50,678 bases of DNA from assembly GCA_913055605.1 (NCBI GenBank), contig CAJXKJ010000020.1:1-50678 (forward strand), read 5' to 3'. Below are positions 25,701-32,980 of the stretch, piece after piece. Position 1 is the stretch's first letter. Every line of letters begins with the position of its first letter. The notes beneath the pieces were generated by a model that did no database searches, was not told the DNA's origin, and worked only from the letters and a program-made list of their open reading frames with translations. Origin of the DNA: an uncultured Euryhalocaulis sp. Its GTDB lineage: Bacteria > Pseudomonadota > Alphaproteobacteria > Caulobacterales > Maricaulaceae. Made by a program: the position numbers and the translations under genes.

Positions 25701-26086
25701 ATGAAGGTGAAGCTGGCGTAGATCAGCGATGTGATCGTGGAGCCGATATAGCCGAACCCGGCGCCCCGGGTCAGAAGGTCGATATCCACCCCGTATTTGG
25801 CCGCGTAGTACGAGACCGGCAGGCCGAGCAGGAAGATGATCGCGCCGACCACCATGATCGCGGCGACGGCGTTGGAGAAGCCGTAGGACAGGGTGATGGT
25901 GGCGCCGACCGCCTCGAGGACCAGGAAGGCGACCGCGCCCATGGCCATGTTGGCGACACGCGGAATCGACCAGCGGCGCGCCTTCGTCGCGGTGAAGCGC
26001 AGCGCGTAGTCCTCAAGCGTTTCGTTCGCGACCCATTGATTATACTGGCGCCGCTCACGGAAAATCCGCTGTTCCGCGATCGTCAT
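22715..26086 (-). CDS. NCS1 permease-histidine kinase-receiver hybrid with cysteine-rich module
   Basis: A 1123-residue membrane sensor kinase. Residues about 40-480 form a complete NCS1-type (nucleobase/allantoin/hydantoin family) permease with about twelve hydrophobic helices. Residues 500-540 are cysteine-rich (Cys501, 502, 504, 516, 524, 527, 528, 534, 538). Two further membrane helices lie at about 570-592 and 606-628. The kinase dimerisation domain carries His684 (GISHELRTPLN). The ATPase domain has an N-box (NLLSNAIRNT) and DTGVGI. A receiver follows with phosphoacceptor Asp971 in LLDISMPGMTGWE. A Pro/Ala linker leads to a small helical tail (1060-1123) of the kind found at the end of some hybrid kinases. 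It is translationally coupled to the LuxR-type regulator and divergent from the urea locus. The start is the ATG at 26086. Upstream in-frame starts add 37 unlikely residues. Confidence 0.9.
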   Translation of the reverse strand: MTIAEQRIFRERRQYNQWVANETLEDYALRFTATKARRWSIPRVANMAMGAVAFLVLEAVGATITLSYGFSNAVAAIMVVGAIIFLLGLPVSYYAAKYGVDIDLLTRGAGFGYIGSTITSLIYASFTFIFFALEAAIMSLALEMCFGVPLWLGYLISALVVIPLVTHGVAFLNRFQFWTQFLWISLQIIPFIFIGAHGMFPLEDWTGFTGRLGHEDGHFDLMLFGGAASVVFALVAQNGEQVDYLRFLPRQRKGRRWAWWTAMICAGPGWIVPGVVKMLAGSFIAVVLVQMGMSYERAAEPTQIYLFAFSQAVSQPEIAIALTGIFVVVSQLKINVTNAYAGSLAWSNFFSRLTHSHPGRVVWLVFNVTLALLLMELGIYEALERTLGLYSNIPVAWMGAIVADLAINKPLGLSPKHIEFKRAYLYDINPVGVGSMILASAAAIAVYGGVLGEDYTGLAPFVALGVSFVGAPLIAIATRGRYYIARPGGEPPASAGEDIQCCICEHRFEQEDMASCPVYAGPICSLCCSLDARCHDACKEDASLSRQWHALLDWLLPGRLAKYADTRLGKYLGLLLLSISISAGLLSMIYVQMTATPGAPAALIGDVLRAVFFIVAIVAAIAVWPFLLVQESGRAAREETRRQTAMLMQEIEAHQRTDAELQKAKETAEAASLAKSKYVRGISHELRTPLNAVMGYAQLLEANQTLPSPLKHSVKVIRRSGAHLSDLVDGLLDISMIEAGRLQIYRDEVLFPEFLDQIVDMFSLQAGQKGLEFVFDPPPHLPETVRADEKRLRQVLINLLSNAIRNTRSGKVTFRIRYSGEVARFDIQDTGVGIASENLERIFLPFERIETPGRPATQGAGLGLTITKLLTEAMGGEISATSTPGQGSCFTVRMMLSAGRERRRARAPSLQPITGYLGDRRTILVADDDPDHVAFVRQALTDLGFNVISAPDGPGCLRAAGAHDPDVILLDISMPGMTGWETAEKLRAEGKTVPVIMISADPREERSASGPWHDAYLMKPLQLPALLDALSEVAGVEWTREAPAPAKPEPEPIMAPGHAPSGADLDRLRELGRIGHVHGILRKLEEIDAAQPGTSPIIAHLRQLAQDCDMEAYEAALERLETT

Positions 26087-26115
26087 GGCGCCCCCCGACG
26101 GCCGTCCATCCCGCA

Positions 26116-26130
26116 TTGTGCAACGCACAA
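26116..26130. promoter_or_regulatory. Inverted repeat TTGTGC-AAC-GCACAA
   Basis: A perfect 6-3-6 dyad 30 bp upstream of the hybrid-kinase start codon. It is a candidate operator, possibly for autoregulation by the adjacent LuxR-type regulator. Confidence 0.4.
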
Positions 26131-26233
26131 CACCGGATCGCCACCCGTATTCGCCGGGGGCCGATGCTGTTTTTGCATGCCCGGACGGACCCGGCAAAAC
26201 CCTAACGAAATCTGACGCATCACCCCCCGTTTA

Positions 26234-26249
26234 TGCGTGAAACCACGCA
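26234..26249. promoter_or_regulatory. Inverted repeat TGCGTG-AAAC-CACGCA
   Basis: A perfect 6-4-6 dyad about midway between the two divergent start codons. Its arms share the TGCG/CGCA core with the first dyad (TGC...GCA), but the spacing differs by one base. Confidence 0.4.
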
Positions 26250-26401
26250 GGCGCATCAGTCGAAATGCGTATTGTTGCGCTGCACCAATGTGGGATCGTT
26301 CCCCCGCATGGGGCCCGGACTCGCAAACCGGCGCCTTCATTTTAGGCGCCGACATCCCCGGCGAGGGGTCCGGGGGGCGGCGCCGCAACAGGGGGTACTC
26401 A

Positions 26402-27217
26402 ATGAAAAAATTCGCGAAATCTTCCGTCTGCGCAGCGGCCCTGGCCGTCGCGGGCCTGGCTGCGTCCACGGGCGCCGCTTCGGCCGCGGGCGAGAACGTC
26501 TCCGGCTCCATGGGCCTCAGCTACAACACGAACTTCGTGTCGTACGGCGCTGATGTCTGGGGCGGCGGCAACAGCTTCTACGGCCCGCAGGGCACCACCT
26601 TCGCCTGGGGCGATATCGGCTTCGACTTCTCGCCGGTGACGTTCAATGTCGGCGTGTGGGCGGACATCAACGACAACGCCCCGTCGTCCATCGGCGGCGA
26701 AATCCAGGAAATCGACGTCTATGGCTCGCTCGGCTACTCGGCCGGCGACTGGTCGTTCGGCTTCACCTATCAGGAATGGAACTACGCCGGCGATCAGGAA
26801 CGCATCGTCGACCTGAGCGTGGCGTTCGACGATTCCGCCTATATGCCGATCTCTCTGAGCCCGAGCCTGACCTGGCACTTCCGGGTCGACGGCAATGGCG
26901 GCCAGGACGAAGGTTCGGCGATCGTTCTGGCGATCGGCCCGTCCTTCCCGCTGGGCTCCAGCCCGGTGTCCCTGAGCTTCCCGATGGGCGTCGGCTTCTT
27001 CCTGGACGACAACTTCCAGGGCGGCACGGACGGCGGCATCGCCTACGGCTATTTCGGCCCGTCGTTCGGCGTGCCTCTCAGCTTCATCGACACCGCTTAT
27101 GGGGAGTGGGGCGTGAACTGGGATCTCATCTATTACACCACTGACGGCGACGCGATCCCTGGGAACGTGGCCGGCGGTTTCCTGACGAGCTCGGTCGGCA
27201 TCAGCGTCGCCTTCTAA
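26402..27217 (+). CDS. Outer-membrane beta-barrel protein, putative porin upstream of the urea importer
   Basis: A 271-residue protein with a signal peptide (about residues 1-29, Ala-Ser-Ala-Ala). Amphipathic strands alternate with Gly/Asp turns ('GSMGLSYNTNFVSYG', 'WSFGFTYQEWNYAG', 'GISVAF'), and the C-terminal residue is phenylalanine, the usual barrel-assembly signal. The general look is that of TorF-type putative porins of proteobacteria. It lies 65 bp before urtA with no terminator between, so it is probably the first gene of the urea operon and a route for urea or amides across the outer membrane, similar in position to fmdC of methylotrophs. Ligand specificity is inferred only from position. 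The leader has GGGGG before the ATG. Confidence 0.72.
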   Translation: MKKFAKSSVCAAALAVAGLAASTGAASAAGENVSGSMGLSYNTNFVSYGADVWGGGNSFYGPQGTTFAWGDIGFDFSPVTFNVGVWADINDNAPSSIGGEIQEIDVYGSLGYSAGDWSFGFTYQEWNYAGDQERIVDLSVAFDDSAYMPISLSPSLTWHFRVDGNGGQDEGSAIVLAIGPSFPLGSSPVSLSFPMGVGFFLDDNFQGGTDGGIAYGYFGPSFGVPLSFIDTAYGEWGVNWDLIYYTTDGDAIPGNVAGGFLTSSVGISVAF

Positions 27218-27282
27218 GGCGGCGCCGAAGCCTCACGAGTTCAAACAGTCCAAAAACCTTAGCGAGCGAAAAGGTGAATGGC

Positions 27283-28572
27283 ATGAAGCATCTGAAGCAC
27301 ATCCTGGTGGGCTGCACGGCGCTGGTAGCGGCGTCGGCGGCCCACGCCCAGGACGGGGAGCCGATCAAGGTCGGCATTCTGCACTCCCTGTCCGGCACGA
27401 TGGCGATCAGCGAGACGACCCTGAAGGACGTCATGCTGATGCTCATCGCTGATCAGAACGAAGCTGGCGGCCTGCTGGGCCGTCCGTTGGAGCCGGTTGT
27501 CGTCGACATCGCCTCCGACTGGCCGCTGGCCGCCGAAAAGGCGCGCGAGCTGCTGACGGTGAACGAGGTCGACGCGGTGTTCGGCTGCTGGACGTCGGTG
27601 TGCCGCAAGTCGGTCCTGCCGGTGTTCGAGGAGCTGGACGGCCTGCTGTTCTATCCGGTGCAGTACGAAGGCGAAGAGTCGCAGCGCAACGTGTTCTACA
27701 CGGGCGCCGCTCCGAACCAGCAGGCGATCCCGGCGGTGGATTACCTGATGGAAGAGGAAGGCGTGGAGCGCTGGGTTCTGGCCGGCACCGACTACGTCTA
27801 TCCGCGGACCACGAACAAGATCCTGGAGCAATATCTCCTGGATCACGGCGTGGACGCCGAGGACATCATGATCAACTACACGCCGTTCGGTCACTCCGAC
27901 TGGCAGACGATCGTGTCCGACATCAAGGCGTTCGGCTCCGCCGGGAAGAAGACCGCCGTGGTCTCCACCATCAACGGCGACGCCAACGTTCCCTTCTACA
28001 AGGAACTGGGCAACCAGGGCATCGCGGCGACCGACATTCCGGTCGTGGCGTTCTCGGTCGGCGAAGAAGAGCTCGCCGGCCTGGATACCACGCCGCTGGT
28101 CGGCCACCTGGCCGCCTGGAACTACTTCATGTCCGTCGACACGCCGGAAAATGAAGAGTTCATCGAAGGCTGGCACGAATTCATCGAGAGCGACGCGCGT
28201 GTGTCGAACGACCCGATGGAAGCGCACTATATCGGCTTCAACATGTGGGTTGAGGCCGTGGAAAAGGCCGGCACCACCGATCCGGACGCGGTGATCGACG
28301 CGATCATCGGCGTCGAGGTGCCGAACCTGACGGGCGGTACGGCTGTCATGCTGCCCAATCACCACATCACCAAGCCGGTGCTGATCGGCGAAATTCAAGC
28401 GGATGGCCAGTTCGACGTTGTCTGGGAAACGGACGATCTGGTGCCGGGCGACGCCTGGTCGGACTTCTTGCCGGAGTCCGCGATGCTCGAAGCCGATTGG
28501 ACCCCGGCCGTGAACTGCGGAAACTTCAACAAAGATACAGGCATGTGTATCGGAGCGTCCGCAGCGGAGTAG
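27283..28572 (+). CDS. urtA: Urea ABC transporter substrate-binding protein UrtA
   Basis: A 429-residue periplasmic urea-binding protein. A Sec signal peptide (about residues 1-22, Ala-His-Ala-Gln) is followed by the diagnostic 'IKVGILHSLSGTMAISETTL' and 'VDAVFGCWTSVCRKSVLPVF' segments and by 'LFYPVQYEGEESQRNVFYTG', all strongly conserved in UrtA. The ATG at 27283 is preferred to a GTG nine bases upstream because GGTG is six bases before it. It heads the urtABCDE set. A strong intercistronic hairpin follows it. Confidence 0.95.
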   Translation: MKHLKHILVGCTALVAASAAHAQDGEPIKVGILHSLSGTMAISETTLKDVMLMLIADQNEAGGLLGRPLEPVVVDIASDWPLAAEKARELLTVNEVDAVFGCWTSVCRKSVLPVFEELDGLLFYPVQYEGEESQRNVFYTGAAPNQQAIPAVDYLMEEEGVERWVLAGTDYVYPRTTNKILEQYLLDHGVDAEDIMINYTPFGHSDWQTIVSDIKAFGSAGKKTAVVSTINGDANVPFYKELGNQGIAATDIPVVAFSVGEEELAGLDTTPLVGHLAAWNYFMSVDTPENEEFIEGWHEFIESDARVSNDPMEAHYIGFNMWVEAVEKAGTTDPDAVIDAIIGVEVPNLTGGTAVMLPNHHITKPVLIGEIQADGQFDVVWETDDLVPGDAWSDFLPESAMLEADWTPAVNCGNFNKDTGMCIGASAAE

Positions 28573-28598
28573 GGAAGTTCTGTCCTCTTCCCGCGGAT

Positions 28599-28631
28599 GG
28601 CCAGGCGCGCGAATTCCCCCCGCGCCTGGCC
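28599..28631 (+). promoter_or_regulatory. Intercistronic hairpin between urtA and urtB
   Basis: A perfect 11-bp GC-rich stem (GGCCAGGCGCG / CGCGCCTGGCC) with an 11-base loop lies in the 120-bp gap after urtA. No T-run follows, so full termination is unlikely. Such hairpins commonly protect binding-protein mRNA from 3' decay and keep the binding protein in excess over its permease. Confidence 0.6.
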
Positions 28632-28692
28632 GTTCCGCCCGCTCCTGAACAAGACGCCTGCCCGCGCGTCAGCGGGCTGACCCAGAGGCGAC

Positions 28693-30315
28693 ATGACCAG
28701 CTTTGTCCGCATACTCGCATTCGCGGTGTGCCTGCTCGCGCCGTTGTCCGCCGCGGCGCAGGACGCAGATCCGCTTGAACAGGCGGTCGCCGATTTTCAC
28801 GGCGGCTCCTATTCCGACACCGAAGCCTTCCTTCAGGCGCTCGCCGCCACCGGCGACGAACGCGCGCTGCCCATCATCGACGCGCTCGAAAACGACCAGC
28901 TCTATGTCCGCGAGACGGATGGTGTGGCTTTCGTCGCGGTCGAAGGCGAGGAAGACGACACGCTGGTCCTGTCCGACCCGGTCACAGGGGAAGAGATCGG
29001 GACCGTTCCCGATGACGATTTCGACGATGTGCGGGTGAACAACCGCATCCGCCGCGCCATCGCCGCGGCGCGCGGGGCGCTGACCCTGCTGTCCGACGAC
29101 GCCGGGGTTCGCGCCCGCGCCGCGGATTCGGTGTTCACATCCCGCGACGCCGCCGCGCTGGACACGGTGCGCGAGGCGATTGCGCAGGAAGAAAACGACC
29201 GCGTGCTGAAGAAACTGCGGGAGGCCGAGGCGGCGATCCTGCTGGATCAGGGCGCCGACGAGGCCGACACGCTGGCCGCGATCGAGACGGTGCGCGGCCG
29301 CGGCAACCGCGACGCGCTCAGCATGCTGACCCGCGTGACGGCCAATTCCGACGGCGCGGTGCTCGAAGCCGCGCAGGCCGCAGTGGAGGATATCGAGGAG
29401 CGTCTGGCGCTGCTCGGGATCGTGCAGAATATCTGGTACGGCGTGTCGCTGGGCTCGGTCCTGCTGCTGGCCGCGACGGGGCTGGCCATCACGTTCGGCG
29501 TGATGGGCGTCATCAATATGGCGCATGGCGAGCTGGTGATGCTCGGCGCCTACACGACCTTCCTCGTCCAGCAATTCTTCGCCGCGACGATGCCGGGCGC
29601 GATGGACTATGCGCTGATCGTCGCCGCCCCGGCCGCCTTCCTGGTCTCCGGCGGGATGGGCGTGGCGCTGGAGCGCGGCATCATCCGGCATCTGTACGGC
29701 CGGCCGCTGGAAACGCTGCTGGCGACCTGGGGCGTCAGCCTGATCCTGCAGCAGCTGGTGCGCAGCATTTTCGGCCCGTCCAACGTCCAGGTCTCCACCC
29801 CGACATGGATGACCGGAACCTGGGAAGTCGTGCCGGGCTTGGCGCTGACGCTCGGGCGGATCTCCATCGTGCTGTTCACCATCGTGGTCTTTATCGGCCT
29901 GATGGCGGTGATCCAGCGGACCTCGTTCGGCCTGCGCATGCGGGCGGTGACCCAGAACCGGCGCATGGCCGGGTCGGTCGGCATCCGTTCGGGGTGGATC
30001 GATGCGCTGACCTTCGGCCTCGGGGCCGGGGTCGCGGGTCTGGCCGGGGTCGCGATCAGCCAGATCGACAATGTCAGCCCCAATCTGGGCCAGACCTATA
30101 TCATCGACTCCTTCCTGGTCGTGGTGTTCGGCGGCGTCGGCAATCTGTGGGGCACGCTGGTCGGCGCGCTGTCGCTGGGCGTGGCGAACAAATTCCTGGA
30201 GCCGTTCGCCGGCGCGGTGCTGGCCAAGATCCTGATCCTGATCGCGGTGATCCTGTTCATCCAGCGGCGCCCGCGCGGCCTGTTCGCCCTGCGCGGCCGC
30301 GCGGTCGAGGCATAG
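28693..30315 (+). CDS. urtB: Urea ABC transporter permease UrtB
   Basis: A 540-residue permease. An N-terminal signal sequence and a roughly 225-residue, mostly helical periplasmic extension (to about residue 245) precede eight or so membrane helices that begin at 'IVQNIWYGVSLGSVLLLAAT'. The extension is usual for proteobacterial UrtB and distinguishes it from LivH. 'GLAITFGVMGVINMAHGEL' and 'FLVVVFGGVGNLWGTLVGAL' are the standard permease segments. It pairs with UrtC, which starts ten bases downstream of the stop codon. Confidence 0.94.
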   Translation: MTSFVRILAFAVCLLAPLSAAAQDADPLEQAVADFHGGSYSDTEAFLQALAATGDERALPIIDALENDQLYVRETDGVAFVAVEGEEDDTLVLSDPVTGEEIGTVPDDDFDDVRVNNRIRRAIAAARGALTLLSDDAGVRARAADSVFTSRDAAALDTVREAIAQEENDRVLKKLREAEAAILLDQGADEADTLAAIETVRGRGNRDALSMLTRVTANSDGAVLEAAQAAVEDIEERLALLGIVQNIWYGVSLGSVLLLAATGLAITFGVMGVINMAHGELVMLGAYTTFLVQQFFAATMPGAMDYALIVAAPAAFLVSGGMGVALERGIIRHLYGRPLETLLATWGVSLILQQLVRSIFGPSNVQVSTPTWMTGTWEVVPGLALTLGRISIVLFTIVVFIGLMAVIQRTSFGLRMRAVTQNRRMAGSVGIRSGWIDALTFGLGAGVAGLAGVAISQIDNVSPNLGQTYIIDSFLVVVFGGVGNLWGTLVGALSLGVANKFLEPFAGAVLAKILILIAVILFIQRRPRGLFALRGRAVEA

Positions 30316-30325
30316 GAGGAGGCCT

Positions 30326-31510
30326 ATGGCGCAATACCGCACCAGCCGCATCCTCAGCGACCGCGCGAGCCTGATCTTCGTGGCGATCGTCGCCGCGATG
30401 GCGGTGATCGTGCCGATCCTCAATCTGGCCATCCCGCAGGGATCGCCCGGCCATGTGCCGACCTACATCGTCACGCTGATGGGCAAGTATCTCTGCTATG
30501 CGATGCTCGCCATCGCGGTGGACCTGATCTGGGGCTTCTGCGGAATTCTCAGCCTGGGCCACGGCGCGTTCTTCGCGCTCGGCGGCTACGCCATGGGCAT
30601 GTATCTGATGCGGCAGATCGGCACGCGCGGCGTGTACGGCAACCCGGTCCTGCCCGACTTCATGGTCTTCCTGAACTACGATCATTTGCCCTGGTACTGG
30701 CTGGGGTCGGACAGTTTCCTGTTCACGGTGTTCCTGATCATGGCGGTGCCGGGCCTGCTCGCCTTCGTGTTCGGCTGGCTGGCGTTCCGCTCCCGCGTTT
30801 CGGGCGTGTATTTCTCGATCATCACCCAGGCGCTGACCTACGCCCTGCTGCTGGCCTTCTTCCGCAACGACATGGGCTTTGGCGGCAATAACGGCCTGAC
30901 CGACTTCAAGGACATTCTAGGCTTCAGCGTGCAGGCTCAGGGTACGCGCGCGACGCTGTTCTTCCTGTCCGCCGCCGGAGTGGTGGGGGCGTTCCTGCTG
31001 TGCCGCTGGCTGGTCGGGTCCAAGTTCGGGCGGGTGCTGGTCGGCATCCGCGACGCCGAGAGCCGCACGCGCTTCCTCGGCTACCGGGTGGAGCACTACA
31101 AGCTGGCGGTGTTCACGCTGTCGGCGGTGATCGCGGGGATCGCGGGCGCGCTCTATGTGCCGCAGGTCGGCATCATCAATCCTGGCGAATTTTCTCCGGC
31201 GAACTCGATCGAGATCGTCATCTGGGTGGCCCTGGGGGGCCGGGGCACGCTGTGGGGAGCGGCCCTGGGCGCGGTGCTGGTGAACTTTACGAAGACGTAT
31301 TTCACCGGGGCCGCGCCGGAATACTGGACCTATATCCTGGGCGCGATGTTCGTGTTGGTCACGCTGTTCCTGCCCGCCGGGGTGGCGGGTGCGCTGACCG
31401 GCGGCGGCCATCCGCTGCGCCGGGGGCTGGGTCTGTTCACATCGATGGGGCGGCGAAAACAGCCCGAGGGCGGGGCCGTTGACCCCGCAGAGCCGGAGGC
31501 GGCGCGATGA
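30326..31510 (+). CDS. urtC: Urea ABC transporter permease UrtC
   Basis: A 394-residue inner-membrane permease of the LivM type with UrtC-specific features: 'CYAMLAIAVDLIWGFCGILS', GHGAFFALGGYAMGMYLMRQ and a substrate-proximal 'FGGNNGLTDFKDILGF'. The charged C-terminal tail is cytoplasmic. It follows urtB closely and overlaps urtD by four bases (ATGA). Confidence 0.94.
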   Translation: MAQYRTSRILSDRASLIFVAIVAAMAVIVPILNLAIPQGSPGHVPTYIVTLMGKYLCYAMLAIAVDLIWGFCGILSLGHGAFFALGGYAMGMYLMRQIGTRGVYGNPVLPDFMVFLNYDHLPWYWLGSDSFLFTVFLIMAVPGLLAFVFGWLAFRSRVSGVYFSIITQALTYALLLAFFRNDMGFGGNNGLTDFKDILGFSVQAQGTRATLFFLSAAGVVGAFLLCRWLVGSKFGRVLVGIRDAESRTRFLGYRVEHYKLAVFTLSAVIAGIAGALYVPQVGIINPGEFSPANSIEIVIWVALGGRGTLWGAALGAVLVNFTKTYFTGAAPEYWTYILGAMFVLVTLFLPAGVAGALTGGGHPLRRGLGLFTSMGRRKQPEGGAVDPAEPEAAR

Positions 31511-32280
31511 GCGCGCATCACCCGCCCCAAGGCGCCCGGCCCAATCCGCCCGCGCTCTATCTGAACGACGTCCATGTCGCGTTCGACGGATTCAAGGCGA
31601 TCAACGGCCTGAACCTGATCGTGGAGAAGGGCGAGCTGCGCGCCATCATCGGCCCGAACGGCGCCGGCAAGACCACGATGATGGACATCATCACCGGCAA
31701 GACCCGGCCCGACAAAGGCGAGGTCTTTCTGCGCCACGACATCGACCTGACCAAAAAGGACGAAGCGGAGATCGCCAATCTGGGCATCGGCCGCAAATTC
31801 CAGAAGCCGAGCGTCTTTGAGAGCCACACCGTCTATCACAATCTGGAACTGGCCCAGAAAGCGCCGCGCGGCCCCCTAGCCGCGATCTTCGCCCGGGTCA
31901 GCCCGGAGATGGAGGCCCGCATCGAGGAGGTGCTGGGCATTATTGGCCTGTCCGACGACCGCGACCGGATGGCCGGCAATCTTTCGCATGGCCAGAAACA
32001 GTGGCTGGAGATCGGCATGCTGCTGATGCAGGAGCCGGACCTGCTGCTGGTCGACGAGCCGGTGGCCGGCATGACCGACGCCGAGACCGAGCAGACCGCC
32101 GAGCTGCTGAAGGAAATCGCCAAGACGCGCTCTGTCGTCGTGGTCGAACACGACATGACGTTCGTGGAGCAGCTGGGGTCCAAGGTCACGGTGCTGCACG
32201 AGGGCACGGTGATTGCCGAGGGGCCGCTGTCGGTCGTGCGGGAAGACCCGCACGTCATCGAAGTCTATCTGGGGCGGTAG
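31507..32280 (+). CDS. urtD: Urea ABC transporter ATP-binding protein UrtD
   Basis: A 257-residue ATPase with Walker A GPNGAGKTTMMDIITG, signature LSHGQKQWLEIGMLL (the variant typical of UrtD), Walker B 'LLLVDEPVAGMTD' and the H-loop VVVEHDM. 'GIGRKFQKPSVFESHTV' is a further UrtD-like segment. It forms the ATPase pair with UrtE, whose ATG lies four bases after this stop codon. Confidence 0.95.
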   Translation: MSAHHPPQGARPNPPALYLNDVHVAFDGFKAINGLNLIVEKGELRAIIGPNGAGKTTMMDIITGKTRPDKGEVFLRHDIDLTKKDEAEIANLGIGRKFQKPSVFESHTVYHNLELAQKAPRGPLAAIFARVSPEMEARIEEVLGIIGLSDDRDRMAGNLSHGQKQWLEIGMLLMQEPDLLLVDEPVAGMTDAETEQTAELLKEIAKTRSVVVVEHDMTFVEQLGSKVTVLHEGTVIAEGPLSVVREDPHVIEVYLGR

Positions 32281-32284
32281 GGCG

Positions 32285-32980
32285 ATGCTGGAAACGCGAA
32301 ATGTCGAAGTCCATTACGGCTCCAGCCAGGCGCTGCGCGGGGTCTCGCTGACCGCCCAGCCGGGGCAGGTGACCTGCGTCATGGGCCGCAACGGCGTCGG
32401 CAAGACGTCGCTGATGCGCGCCATCGTCGGCCAGGTTCCGGTGTCCGGCGGCCAGGTCGTGCTGGACGGCGACGACATCACCCGCGCCCCGTCGCACCAG
32501 CGCGCGGCCAAGGGCGTGGCCTACGTTCCGCAGGGGCGGGAGATTTTTCCCCTGCTGACGGTCGAGGAAAACCTGAAATCCGGCTACGCCGCCGTGCCGC
32601 CCAAGGACCGCATGATCGATGACGAGATTTTCGTCCTGTTCCCCGTGCTGAAATCCATGCTGGGCCGCCGCGGCGGCGACCTGTCCGGCGGGCAGCAGCA
32701 GCAGCTGGCCATCGCGCGGGCGCTGATCATGCGGCCGAAGGTTCTGGTGCTGGACGAACCGACCGAGGGCATCCAGCCGTCGATCATCAAGGACATCGCC
32801 AAGGTGATCGGCCTGCTGCGCGAGCGTGGCAATATGGCCATCGTCCTGGTCGAACAATATTTCGAGTTCGCGCGTGACCTTGCGGATGCGTTCCTGGTCA
32901 TGGATCGTGGCGTGGTCGTCCTGCAAGGGACCAAAGCCGACATGGTCGAGGATAATGTCCGCCAGTATCTTACCGTGTGA
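32285..32980 (+). CDS. urtE: Urea ABC transporter ATP-binding protein UrtE
   Basis: A 231-residue ATPase with Walker A GRNGVGKTSLMRAIVG, Q-loop region 'YVPQGREIFPLLTVEENL', signature LSGGQQQQLAIARAL and Walker B 'LVLDEPTEGIQPS'. The GRNGVGKT form of the P-loop and 'EGIQPSIIKDI' are typical of UrtE. Its 3' end overlaps the start of ureD by 26 bp, tying the importer to the urease genes in one transcript. Confidence 0.95.
   Translation: MLETRNVEVHYGSSQALRGVSLTAQPGQVTCVMGRNGVGKTSLMRAIVGQVPVSGGQVVLDGDDITRAPSHQRAAKGVAYVPQGREIFPLLTVEENLKSGYAAVPPKDRMIDDEIFVLFPVLKSMLGRRGGDLSGGQQQQLAIARALIMRPKVLVLDEPTEGIQPSIIKDIAKVIGLLRERGNMAIVLVEQYFEFARDLADAFLVMDRGVVVLQGTKADMVEDNVRQYLTV

Larger units (their letters stand above)
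26087..26401. promoter_or_regulatory. Divergent control region between the sensor kinase and the urea locus
   Basis: This gene-free stretch of 315 bp holds three perfect inverted repeats: TTGTGC-AAC-GCACAA (26116-26130), TGCGTG-AAAC-CACGCA (26234-26249) and CGGCGCC-N9-GGCGCCG (26329-26351). At 26281 a TGCACCA-N3-TGG sequence resembles one and a half NtrC half-sites. I found no confident -35/-10 or -24/-12 element. The density of dyads fits a regulated divergent promoter pair. Confidence 0.5.

Noticed and set aside
26237-26401. N-terminal extension of the outer-membrane protein from 26237
   Set aside because: It would place 55 unrelated residues before a clean signal peptide. The ATG at 26402 has its own ribosome-binding site.
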